Assembly (NCBI GenBank): GCA_029202525.1
Contig: CP119325.1
Location: 695,001 to 759,000 of the forward strand
Length of the DNA stretch: 64,000 nt
From: Candidatus Pseudomonas phytovorans
Lineage (GTDB): Bacteria; Pseudomonadota; Gammaproteobacteria; Pseudomonadales; Pseudomonadaceae
Direction of reading: 5' to 3'
Under the pieces are notes generated by a model, which saw only the letters and a program-made list of their open reading frames with translations, searched no databases and had not been told where the DNA came from. The position numbers and the translations under genes are program-made. Positions 34,360-42,289 of the stretch are shown piece after piece. Position 1 is the first letter of the stretch. The number at the start of each line of letters is the position of its first letter.

Positions 34360-35442
34360 ATGGGACAGCGCACGCTTTTGTATGACCTGCACCTGGCGCT
34401 TGGCGCCAAAACGGTCGATTTTGGCGGCTGGGATATGCCCCTGCACTATGGCTCGCAGGTCGAGGAGCACCACCAGGTGCGCACCGACTGCGGCGTCTTC
34501 GATGTTTCCCACATGACGGTGATCGATGTCGACGGCACTGATGCCACCGCTTGGCTGCAGCGCCTGTTGGCCAACGACGTGGCCCGCCTCGACGACACCG
34601 GCAAGGCGCTGTACAGCCCGCTGCTGCACGAACAGGGCGGGGTGATTGATGACCTGATCGCCTATCGCACGGAGACCGGCTACCGCCTGGTCACCAACGC
34701 GGCCACCCGGGCCAAGGTGCTCGACTGGCTGCAGCTGCAGCGTGCCGGTTTTGCCGTGGACTTCCAGGTCCGCCCGGATCTGGCCATTCTCGCCATCCAG
34801 GGCCCGCGTGCCCGCGAAAAGGTCGCAGCGCTGCTCAGCCCTGCGCGCGCAGCGCTGATTCGCGAGCTGCGCCCGTTTGAAGGCGTCGCCGAAGGTGACT
34901 GGTTCATTGCCCGCACCGGGTATACCGGCGAAGACGGCCTGGAGATCATCTTCCCGGGCGATCAGGCTGTGGCATTCTTCAACGACCTGGTAGGCGCCGG
35001 TATCGCCCCCAGTGGCCTCGGCGCCCGCGACACCCTGCGCCTGGAAGCCGGCATGAACCTGTACGGGCAGGACATCGACGAAGCTCACACCCCGCTCACC
35101 TCCAACCTGGGCTGGTCAATCGCCTGGGAGCCAGCCGAGCGCGACTTTATCGGCCGCGCCGGCCTGCTGGCGGAAATCGAGCACGGCGTGCAGGAAAAAC
35201 TGGTCGGCCTGGTGCTGGAAGAGCGCGGCGTGCTGCGTGCCCACCAGGTGGTGCGTGTAGCCGGCATTGGCGAAGGGGAGATCACCAGTGGTAGTTTCTC
35301 ACCTACGCTGAGCAAGTCCATTGCCCTTGCGCGCGTACCCATGGCTACCGGTGACCGGGCCGAGGTGGAAATCCGCGGCAAATGGTACCCGGTGCGGGTG
35401 GTCAAACCGACCTTCGTGCGCCACGGCAAGATCCTGATCTGA
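34360..35442 (+). CDS. gcvT: Glycine cleavage system T protein
   Basis: A 360-residue aminomethyltransferase that releases ammonia and passes the methylene group of the H-protein-bound intermediate to tetrahydrofolate. The folate-binding N-terminal domain shows DFGGWDMPLHYGSQVEEH and FDVSHMTVIDV, and later ARTGYTGEDGLEI and ARDTLRLEAGMNLYGQD. A strong GGAGGAGA-like site lies just before the ATG at 34360. No glycine riboswitch architecture was recognised in the upstream 123 bp. gcvH follows 51 bp later. Confidence 0.95.
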   Translation: MGQRTLLYDLHLALGAKTVDFGGWDMPLHYGSQVEEHHQVRTDCGVFDVSHMTVIDVDGTDATAWLQRLLANDVARLDDTGKALYSPLLHEQGGVIDDLIAYRTETGYRLVTNAATRAKVLDWLQLQRAGFAVDFQVRPDLAILAIQGPRAREKVAALLSPARAALIRELRPFEGVAEGDWFIARTGYTGEDGLEIIFPGDQAVAFFNDLVGAGIAPSGLGARDTLRLEAGMNLYGQDIDEAHTPLTSNLGWSIAWEPAERDFIGRAGLLAEIEHGVQEKLVGLVLEERGVLRAHQVVRVAGIGEGEITSGSFSPTLSKSIALARVPMATGDRAEVEIRGKWYPVRVVKPTFVRHGKILI

Positions 35443-35493
35443 ACAATTTATAACCGGCGGGCGTACCGCTGAGCCAATCGAGGAATTCAAGAC

Positions 35494-35877
35494 ATGAGCA
35501 ATATCCCCGCCGACCTGCGTTTTGCCGAAAGCCACGAGTGGGCTCGCCTGGAAGCTGACGGCAGCGTGACCGTGGGTATCAGCGACCACGCCCAGCAAGC
35601 GCTGGGTGACGTGGTGTTCGTCGAGCTGGCCGAAGTCGGCAAGGTATTCGCCGCTGGCGACGCTGCCGGTGTGGTCGAGTCGGTCAAGGCTGCTTCCGAC
35701 ATCTACTCCCCGATCGGTGGCGAAGTGATCGCAGTCAACGAAGAGCTGGCTGACAGCCCGGAATCGCTCAACGAAGAACCTTACGAGTCGTGGATCTTCA
35801 AGCTCAAGCCAAGCAACCCGGCCGAGCTGGACAAGTTGCTGGATGCTGCTGCCTACAAGGCTGCCATCGGCGAGTAA
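35494..35877 (+). CDS. gcvH: Glycine cleavage system H protein
   Basis: A 127-residue lipoyl carrier that shuttles the aminomethyl group between the P, T and L proteins. The lipoylated lysine is K65 in the motif VVESVKAASDIYSP, and the C-terminal ESWIFKLKPSNP region is standard. It follows gcvT closely and is separated from gcvP by a REP pair. Length and motifs are normal. Confidence 0.97.
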   Translation: MSNIPADLRFAESHEWARLEADGSVTVGISDHAQQALGDVVFVELAEVGKVFAAGDAAGVVESVKAASDIYSPIGGEVIAVNEELADSPESLNEEPYESWIFKLKPSNPAELDKLLDAAAYKAAIGE

Positions 35878-35892
35878 GACCGCGTCGCCTGA

Positions 35893-35973
35893 TTCGCGGG
35901 CACGCCCGCTCCCACAGCGATACCGCCAGCCTTGGGCCTGTGCTTAACCTGTGGGAGCGGGCGTGCCCGCGAA
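35893..35973. repeat. REP doublet between gcvH and gcvP
   Basis: Perfectly complementary 25-bp arms at 35893-35917 and 35949-35973. Its position inside the glycine cleavage cluster suggests an mRNA processing point, or that gcvP has its own promoter in the following 100 bp. Confidence 0.9.
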
Positions 35974-36072
35974 GAGGCCGGTACTGGCAACGCAAGTTTC
36001 CCCGCAAAATCGGCAATCCCTTCCTAGACTTGTAAGTCTCCATGAGACTATGTCCAGGAAGAGAGCGTCGTC

Positions 36073-38946
36073 ATGTCCCAGTCGCCATCCCTGCAGCAAC
36101 TGCAAGAGCTCAACCCTTTCCTGCGTCGCCACCTGGGCCCTGATGCCACAGAGCAGCAGGCCATGCTCAGCGCGTTGGGTGTCGCCAGCCGCAACGAGCT
36201 GATCGAGCAGACCGTACCACCAGATATCCGCCTCAATCGCCCCCTCGACCTGCCAGCTGCGCTGGACGAGCAGGCCGCCCTGGCCAAACTCGCCGGCTAC
36301 GCCGAGCAGAACCAGGTCTGGACCAACCTGATCGGCATGGGCTACCACGGCACCATCACCCCCACGGTGATCCTGCGCAATGTGCTGGAAAACCCCGGCT
36401 GGTACACCGCCTATACGCCGTATCAACCGGAAATCGCCCAGGGCCGCCTGGAGGCGCTGCTGAACTTCCAGCAAATGGTCATCGACCTTACCGGGCTGGC
36501 GCTGGCCAATGCTTCGCTGCTCGATGAAGCCACGGCCGCCGCCGAGGCCATGGCCCTGGCCAAGCGGATGGCGCGCAACAAGAGCAACGCCTTCTTCGCC
36601 GACGAGCACTGCCACCCGCAGACACTGTCGGTACTCAAGACCCGGGCCGAGGGCTTTGGCTTTGAACTGATCGTCGACGCTGTGGATAACCTTGCCAGGC
36701 ACGCAGTGTTCGGCGCTTTGTTGCAGTACCCTGACACCCACGGCGAGGTGCGCGATCTGCGCCCGCTGATCGACCATCTTCACAGCCAACAGGCGCTGGC
36801 CTGCGTGGCGGCCGACCTGCTCAGCCTTGTGGTGCTGACGCCACCCGGCGAGCTGGGCGCCGATGTGGTGCTGGGCTCGACCCAGCGCTTCGGCGTGCCG
36901 ATGGGCTACGGCGGCCCCCACGCGGCCTATTTCGCCTGCCGCGACGATTACAAGCGTGCCATGCCGGGGCGCATCATTGGCGTCTCGCGTGACGCCCGCG
37001 GCAACACTGCGCTGCGCATGGCCCTGCAAACCCGCGAGCAGCATATCCGCCGCGAGAAGGCCAACTCCAACATCTGCACGGCCCAGGTGCTGTTGGCCAA
37101 CATTGCCGGCTTCTACGCGGTGTACCACGGCCCCGAAGGCCTGCAACGTATCGCCCAGCGCGTGCACCGGCTGACTTTCATTCTGGCTGCAGGCCTTGAA
37201 GCCAAAGGCATCAAGCGGCTCAACCAGCATTTCTTCGACACCCTCACACTGGATGTAGGTGGTGCTCAGGCAGCCATTATCGAAAGTGCTGAAGCTGCGC
37301 AAATCAACCTGCGCATACTGGGCCGTGGTCACCTGGGCGTGAGCCTGGACGAAACCTGCAACGAACAGACGGTGTTGCGCCTGCTGGATATCTTCCTGGG
37401 CGTGGATCACGGCCTGGAGATCGCCGCCCTCGACCAGTTGGCCCTGCCCGAAGGCATACCTTCCAGCCTGGTGCGGCGCACCCCGTTCCTCGCCCACCCG
37501 GTGTTCAACCTGCACCACAGCGAAACCGAGATGCTGCGTTATCTCAAGCAGCTGGAGAACAAGGACCTGGCGCTGAACCAGTCGATGATCCCGCTGGGCT
37601 CATGCACCATGAAGCTCAACGCCACCAGCGAGATGATCCCGATCACCTGGCCCGGTTTCGCCCAGCTGCACCCGTTTGCCCCAGCAGGGCAGGCCACCGG
37701 CTACAAGGCGATGATCGACGAGCTGGAACGCTGGCTATGCGCGATCACCGGCTTCGATGCCATCTGCATGCAGCCCAACTCTGGCGCCCAGGGCGAGTAC
37801 GCAGGCCTGATGGCCATTACCCGCTACCATCGCAGCCGGCACCAGCCACAGCGCACGCTGTGCCTGATTCCGTCGTCAGCCCACGGCACCAACCCGGCGT
37901 CGGCGCAAATGGCGGGTATGGAGGTGGTGATCGTAGATTGCGACGACCACGGCAACGTCGACCTGGCCGACCTCAAGGCCAAGGCCCGCGCGGCCGGGGA
38001 GCGCCTGGCGTGCCTGATGGTCACCTATCCGTCCACTCACGGTGTGTACGAAGAGGGTATTCGCGAAATCTGCGAGGTGGTCCATCAGCACGGTGGCCAG
38101 GTGTACATGGACGGCGCCAACCTCAATGCCCAGGTGGGCCTGGCACGTCCGGCCGACATGGGTGCCGATGTCTCGCACATGAACCTGCACAAGACCTTCT
38201 GCATACCCCACGGCGGTGGCGGCCCGGGCATGGGGCCGATTGGTATCCGCGCGCACCTCACGCCGTTCGTAGCCAGCCACCCGGTGGTGCCGGTACCCGG
38301 CCTGGACCCGAACAACAGCGCGGTCAGCGCCGCGCCCTGGGGCAGTGCGAGCATCCTGCCAATCAGCTGGATGTACATCGCCATGATGGGGCCGCAGCTG
38401 GCCGATGCCAGCGAGGTGGCGATCCTTTCGGCCAACTACCTGGCCAGCCAGTTGGGCGGCGCCTTCCCGGTGCTCTATCGCGGGCGCAATCAGCGGGTGG
38501 CGCATGAGTGCATCCTCGACCTGCGGCCGTTGAAGGCACTGACGGGCATCAGCGAAGAAGACGTGGCCAAGCGCCTGATGGACTATGGTTTTCACGCCCC
38601 GACCATGTCATTCCCGGTGCCGGGCACGCTGATGATCGAGCCTACCGAGAGCGAGTCGAAGGCCGAGCTGGACCGGTTTGTCGAGGCGATGCTGGCGATT
38701 CGCGCAGAAATTGCCGAGGTGCAGGAGGGTAACTGGCCTGCGGAGAACAACCCGCTCAAACATGCGCCGCATACGCTGGCTGATGTGTTGGGGGTGTGGG
38801 ACAGACCCTATAGCCTGGAGCAGGCGGTGGCGCCCAGTGCGCATGTGCGCCAGCACAAATACTGGCCGGCGGTGAACCGGGTGGACAATGTGTATGGGGA
38901 CCGGAACCTGTTCTGTTCGTGTGTACCGGTGGAGGCTTATCGCTGA
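36073..38946 (+). CDS. gcvP: Glycine dehydrogenase (decarboxylating), P protein
   Basis: A 957-residue PLP enzyme that decarboxylates glycine and loads the aminomethyl group onto GcvH. It is the full-length, single-chain form (GcvPA and GcvPB fused): an N-terminal half with VILRNVLENPGWYTAYTPYQ and GYGGPHAAYFA, and a C-terminal half with IPLGSCTMKLNATSEM and the glycine-rich loop GGGGPGMGP. The PLP lysine is K707 in HKTFCIPHGG. The start MSQSPSLQQL gives the usual length. It is the last gene of the gcvT-gcvH-gcvP set; the L protein (lpd) is elsewhere. Confidence 0.97.
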   Translation: MSQSPSLQQLQELNPFLRRHLGPDATEQQAMLSALGVASRNELIEQTVPPDIRLNRPLDLPAALDEQAALAKLAGYAEQNQVWTNLIGMGYHGTITPTVILRNVLENPGWYTAYTPYQPEIAQGRLEALLNFQQMVIDLTGLALANASLLDEATAAAEAMALAKRMARNKSNAFFADEHCHPQTLSVLKTRAEGFGFELIVDAVDNLARHAVFGALLQYPDTHGEVRDLRPLIDHLHSQQALACVAADLLSLVVLTPPGELGADVVLGSTQRFGVPMGYGGPHAAYFACRDDYKRAMPGRIIGVSRDARGNTALRMALQTREQHIRREKANSNICTAQVLLANIAGFYAVYHGPEGLQRIAQRVHRLTFILAAGLEAKGIKRLNQHFFDTLTLDVGGAQAAIIESAEAAQINLRILGRGHLGVSLDETCNEQTVLRLLDIFLGVDHGLEIAALDQLALPEGIPSSLVRRTPFLAHPVFNLHHSETEMLRYLKQLENKDLALNQSMIPLGSCTMKLNATSEMIPITWPGFAQLHPFAPAGQATGYKAMIDELERWLCAITGFDAICMQPNSGAQGEYAGLMAITRYHRSRHQPQRTLCLIPSSAHGTNPASAQMAGMEVVIVDCDDHGNVDLADLKAKARAAGERLACLMVTYPSTHGVYEEGIREICEVVHQHGGQVYMDGANLNAQVGLARPADMGADVSHMNLHKTFCIPHGGGGPGMGPIGIRAHLTPFVASHPVVPVPGLDPNNSAVSAAPWGSASILPISWMYIAMMGPQLADASEVAILSANYLASQLGGAFPVLYRGRNQRVAHECILDLRPLKALTGISEEDVAKRLMDYGFHAPTMSFPVPGTLMIEPTESESKAELDRFVEAMLAIRAEIAEVQEGNWPAENNPLKHAPHTLADVLGVWDRPYSLEQAVAPSAHVRQHKYWPAVNRVDNVYGDRNLFCSCVPVEAYR

Positions 38947-38961
38947 AATCGGTGTTGGATT

Positions 38962-39045
38962 CTTCGCGGGCTTGCCCGCTCCCACAGGTACTGTGCAGCG
39001 CCCGAGGCTGGTGCAGTACTTGTGGGAGCGGGCAAGCCCGCGAAG
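38962..39045. repeat. REP doublet between gcvP and the DUF2388 gene
   Basis: Inverted 25-bp arms at 38962-38986 and 39021-39045, extended by an imperfect inner stem (GGTACTG/GTACT). It lies between two convergent stop codons (38946 and 39058). Confidence 0.9.
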
Positions 39046-39057
39046 CAGGCAACGCGG

Positions 39058-39372
39058 TTATTCGGCTAGCGCATTCTTGGCCAGGATGGCATTGGCCAGT
39101 TCCATGTCGGACGCCTGCATCCCAGGGTTCTCGGCCCGTGTCTGGCGCATGGCTGCTTCCAGGAACGGCCCGCGGATCGCGCCTTCGCTGGCGACGAAGC
39201 TGCTGGCGTCATCCTGCGCAGCAACTACCAGCTTGTGATCGCGTGAGGTCAGGTAGCTCGATGCAGTAGTAGCACCGGAAGTCATCACGTTACGCCAGAA
39301 GGTATCGGCCATGGCCGAGCCCATTGGCAGTGAAAGCAAGGCAGCGGCGGCGATGGCGGTTTTGAGACGCAT
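39058..39372 (-). CDS. DUF2388 family exported protein
   Basis: A 104-residue protein with a cleavable signal peptide (residues 1-22, ending GSAMAD). The mature part is alanine- and serine-rich with TSGATTASSYLTSRDHKLVVAAQDDASSFVASEGAIRGP, the pattern of the DUF2388 (TIGR02448) family. Pseudomonads carry several such paralogues, usually periplasmic and of unknown function. It reads toward the gcvP 3' end with a REP pair between. A GTGAG lies near the start, with no strong ribosome site seen. Confidence 0.85.
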   Translation of the reverse strand: MRLKTAIAAAALLSLPMGSAMADTFWRNVMTSGATTASSYLTSRDHKLVVAAQDDASSFVASEGAIRGPFLEAAMRQTRAENPGMQASDMELANAILAKNALAE

Positions 39373-39459
39373 GTTGAAACACCTCGAAGGGTGAGGGTTG
39401 AAGATGCGCGGTTGGATCTTTTCCGACGAGGCAAGTTCCTGAATACAAGGGGCTTTTCG

Positions 39460-41133
39460 TCAGCTGCAGACGCGCAGCACTTCCTCCTCACGCGTTTGCC
39501 CGCAGGCTACTTTGGCTTCTCCACAGCGGCGCAGATCCACCAGGCCGTCGGCCAGTGCCTGGCGCCTTAACCGGGTCAGGTCGGCGTTCGGGCCGATCAG
39601 TGCCCGCAGGCTCTCGCTGGGCTCAAGCAGTTCAAACAAACCCGTGCGCCCGTGAAAGCCGGTGCCCCGGCAGGTACGGCAGTTGGCTGATGCAGTCGCC
39701 TGGCAATCCGTGCACAGAGTGCGTACCAGGCGCTGGGCCATCACGCCGACGAGCGTCGCCTTGATCAGGTAGTCGGCCACACCCAGCTCTTGCAGGCGGG
39801 TGATCGCGGCGCAGGCGTCGTTGGTATGCAGGGTCGAGAGCACTAGGTGCCCGGTCAGGGCTGCCTGCACCGCCACCAAGGCAGTTTCACGGTCACGGAT
39901 TTCGCCGATCATGATGATGTCCGGGTCTTGGCGCAGCATGGCCCGCACGCCGCTGGCAAAGCCCAGGTCCAGTGCGGGCTGCACCTGCAGCTGGTTGAAG
40001 GCTGGTTCCAGGCGCTCGATCGGGTCTTCGATGGTGCACAGGTTGACCTGCGGCGTGGCCAGCAGCTTGAGGCTGGCGTACAGCGTGCTGGTCTTGCCGG
40101 AACCGGTGGGGCCGGTGACCAGGATGATGCCCTGGCGCTGGCGCAGCAGGCTTTGCCACTGAGCCAGCTGCGACCCCTCAAGGCCCAGGCGGTCGAAGCC
40201 CTGGTGCAGTTGGTGTGGGTCGAACAGGCGCAATACCAGCTTTTCGCCGAACGGAGTCGGCAGGGTCGACAGCCGCAGCTCCACTTCGCCCCCTCCCGGT
40301 AACCGGCTTTGCAGGCGGCCATCCTGTGGCCGGCGCTTTTCTGCAACGTCCATGCGGCCCAGGTGTTTCAGGCGGCTGACCAGTGCCAGGGTAACCCCGG
40401 CAGGGAAGGCATAGACGGTGTGCAGCAGGCCATCTATGCGGTAGCGCAATTGGCCCTGTTCGCGCCGGGGTTCCAGGTGGACATCGCTGGCACGCTGTTC
40501 AATCGCGTATTGCAGCAGCCAGTCGACGATATGCACGATGTGCGCGTCGTTGGCGCTGGCCTCGGTCTGGCGCTTGCCCAGCTCCAGCAACTGTTCGAGT
40601 TCGCCCAGGCTGGCCGACTGCTGGTGCTGCGCGCCTTTTACCGACTGGGCCAGGCGGTGAAACGACTGCCCTGACTGGCGGATCTGTATCGGGCTGGCCA
40701 GTACGCGGCGGATCGGCCGGCCCAGGCTGCGGGCCAGGTCTGCCTGCCAGTCGTCCTGGTAGGGCTGGGCGCAAGCTACGGTGATACCGGCCGGGTCGTC
40801 GGCGACAATGAGGATGTCGTGGCGCTGAGCAAAAGCTGGGGATACCAGGCCGGCGACCTGGGGCAGGTCGAGCTGCATGGGGTCGATACGCAGGTAAGGC
40901 TGGCCGACCTTGTCGGCCAGCCATTGACAGAGGCGGTCCAGGTCCAGCAGTTGGCCAGGTTGTCGGCGGTCTTCCAGGCAGCAGGCGGCAATGTGTTCCA
41001 GCGGGTGGCCGGATGGGTGGGCGGCGGCGTGGTCGATTACTGACCGCGTATCGTTGGCGTGCAGCAGCTGGTCAGCGAGCAGGGCCTGAAGCACGCGCTT
41101 GAGGTCGAGTGCCGGGTTATCGGGGGTGTGCAT
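39460..41133 (-). CDS. GspE/PilB-type secretion ATPase, orphan
   Basis: A 557-residue type II/IV secretion ATPase. An N-terminal domain of about 150 residues precedes the core, with GPTGSGKTST (Walker A), the Asp box IEDPIE, Walker B IIMIGEIRDRETA, LSTLHTNDA (His box) and a short C-terminal Cys motif (CTDCQ and CRTCRG). The Cys pairs are spaced by about 10 residues, less than in classical GspE. No other pilus or secretion gene is in the window. An open frame upstream encodes REP-derived sequence and is not part of the protein; the ATG at 41133 begins MHTPDNPALDL. It may power a pilus or secreton encoded elsewhere. Confidence 0.88.
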   Translation of the reverse strand: MHTPDNPALDLKRVLQALLADQLLHANDTRSVIDHAAAHPSGHPLEHIAACCLEDRRQPGQLLDLDRLCQWLADKVGQPYLRIDPMQLDLPQVAGLVSPAFAQRHDILIVADDPAGITVACAQPYQDDWQADLARSLGRPIRRVLASPIQIRQSGQSFHRLAQSVKGAQHQQSASLGELEQLLELGKRQTEASANDAHIVHIVDWLLQYAIEQRASDVHLEPRREQGQLRYRIDGLLHTVYAFPAGVTLALVSRLKHLGRMDVAEKRRPQDGRLQSRLPGGGEVELRLSTLPTPFGEKLVLRLFDPHQLHQGFDRLGLEGSQLAQWQSLLRQRQGIILVTGPTGSGKTSTLYASLKLLATPQVNLCTIEDPIERLEPAFNQLQVQPALDLGFASGVRAMLRQDPDIIMIGEIRDRETALVAVQAALTGHLVLSTLHTNDACAAITRLQELGVADYLIKATLVGVMAQRLVRTLCTDCQATASANCRTCRGTGFHGRTGLFELLEPSESLRALIGPNADLTRLRRQALADGLVDLRRCGEAKVACGQTREEEVLRVCS

Positions 41134-41232
41134 GGTTGGCGTCCGTGCCTGAGGGGGGTGCTGATCAAGGCTAGCCGGGCGGGGGAAGGTTGCTGGCGGT
41201 GAAAGGTTTCGGGATTTTGCGCTGCCTGTACT

Positions 41233-41326
41233 GGCCTCTTCGCGGGCATGCCCGCTCCCACAGGTACACCACCGGGCGTGAGGTCGGCGGAAATCCTGTG
41301 GGAGCGGGCGAGCCCGCGAAGAGGCC
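41233..41326. repeat. REP doublet upstream of the GspE-like gene
   Basis: 32-bp inverted arms at 41233-41264 and 41295-41326, including the GGCCTCTT flank, with a central mismatch (CATG against CGAG). It lies between the stop of the ACT-like gene and the start of the GspE-like gene. Confidence 0.88.
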
Positions 41327-41347
41327 GGCACAGGTACAGCAGAGGGT

Positions 41348-41653
41348 TCAGACCACCGCCAACGCCACCCGCTGTGCATTGCTCAGGCTCACCTCACCCA
41401 CACACACCAGGTTACGCAGTTTCTGCGCAATCACCTCGGCCCGGTGCCAGCTCAGGCCGCCAATGCCGACTTCGATATCCAGCCAGTCATCCTGCTGGCT
41501 GACCTGCACGCTATGCGGGGTCAGGAACTGCAGGGCAAACAGGTTGAGCACGCGGCACAGGCTGTCCGGCTCGGCCTCGGCCTGCAGGCGATAGTGCACG
41601 GTGCTGTGGGCGTTGCTGGCGGCCCAGGCGTCGGTACGGGGCTGTGCGTTCAT
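41348..41653 (-). CDS. ACT-like small protein divergent from an Lrp regulator
   Basis: A 101-residue protein of unrecognised name. Residues about 25-95 alternate as an ACT-type ligand-binding domain (PDSLCRVLNLFALQ, VQVSQQDDWLDIEVGIGG, AEVIAQKLRNLVCVGEVSL); the last strand resembles the end of IlvM-like small subunits, where L-N-K-L-V-D-V is usual. GGAG lies 6 nt before the ATG at 41653, preferred to a longer frame from 41716. It is divergent from an Lrp/AsnC gene with a 126-bp shared promoter region, so joint amino-acid control is plausible. The ACT assignment is by visual pattern only. Confidence 0.7.
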   Translation of the reverse strand: MNAQPRTDAWAASNAHSTVHYRLQAEAEPDSLCRVLNLFALQFLTPHSVQVSQQDDWLDIEVGIGGLSWHRAEVIAQKLRNLVCVGEVSLSNAQRVALAVV

Positions 41654-41779
41654 GCTGGTCTCCGCGAATGTGGGAGAAATTCTTGCACGTTGGCGGCGGC
41701 ATTTTTTCGCTATCATTTGACGATTTCACGGTATTCGCGAATTGATCAATTCGGGCAGTGCCTTTCTGGAGATTTAATA

Positions 41780-42250
41780 ATGCATAGCGAGCTGGACGCC
41801 TACGACCGCCGCATTCTCGAACTGCTGCAAGAGGACGCTTCACTGTCCAGCGCGCAGATCGCCGAGCGTGTTGGGCTTTCGCAATCGCCGTGCTGGCGGC
41901 GCATACAGCGCTTGAAGGAAGAGGGGGTGATTCGCGGGCAGGTGACCTTGCTGGACCGCAAGAAGGTCGGCCTGAACACGCAGATTTTCGCTGAAGTGAA
42001 GCTGAACGCCCACGGGCGCTCCAACTTCACCGAGTTCACCGAGGCGATCCGCGGGTTCCCGGAAGTGCTGGAGTGTTATGTGCTGATGGGGGCGGTGGAC
42101 TTTCTGCTGCGCATCGTCACGTCGGACATCGAAGCTTATGAACGGTTCTTCTTCGAAAAGCTGTCGAACGTGCCGGGGATTCAGGAGGTGAACTCGATTG
42201 TGGCGCTTTCCGAAATCAAGTCCACCACCAGCCTGCCACTGTCGCGGTGA
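41780..42250 (+). CDS. Lrp/AsnC family transcriptional regulator
   Basis: A 156-residue Lrp/AsnC regulator. An N-terminal winged helix-turn-helix (DAYDRRILELLQEDASLSSAQIAERVGLSQSPCWRRIQRL) is followed by the RAM/AsnC ligand domain with ECYVLMGAVDFLLRIVTSDIEAYE. Such proteins form octamers and respond to amino acids. GGAG lies 8 nt before the ATG. Its divergent partner is an ACT-like protein, which may be a target. The ligand cannot be told from sequence. Confidence 0.93.
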   Translation: MHSELDAYDRRILELLQEDASLSSAQIAERVGLSQSPCWRRIQRLKEEGVIRGQVTLLDRKKVGLNTQIFAEVKLNAHGRSNFTEFTEAIRGFPEVLECYVLMGAVDFLLRIVTSDIEAYERFFFEKLSNVPGIQEVNSIVALSEIKSTTSLPLSR

Positions 42251-42253
42251 GGT

Positions 42254-42275
42254 ATTCGCGGGTAAACCCGCGAAT
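42254..42275. terminator. Perfect palindromic hairpin between two convergent genes
   Basis: A 10-bp stem ATTCGCGGGT/ACCCGCGAAT with only an AA at the centre, shaped like a truncated REP half. It sits 3 bp past the Lrp stop and 15 bp before the CYTH gene stop and could act in both directions, but lacks T tracts. Confidence 0.5.
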
Positions 42276-42289
42276 CAGGTGACCCGGTA

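Noticed and set aside
41134..41379. In-frame extension of the GspE-like protein
   Set aside because: It translates REP sequence (repeated Ser-Arg-Ala-Arg-Pro-Leu-Pro-Gln type) and is not conserved protein.
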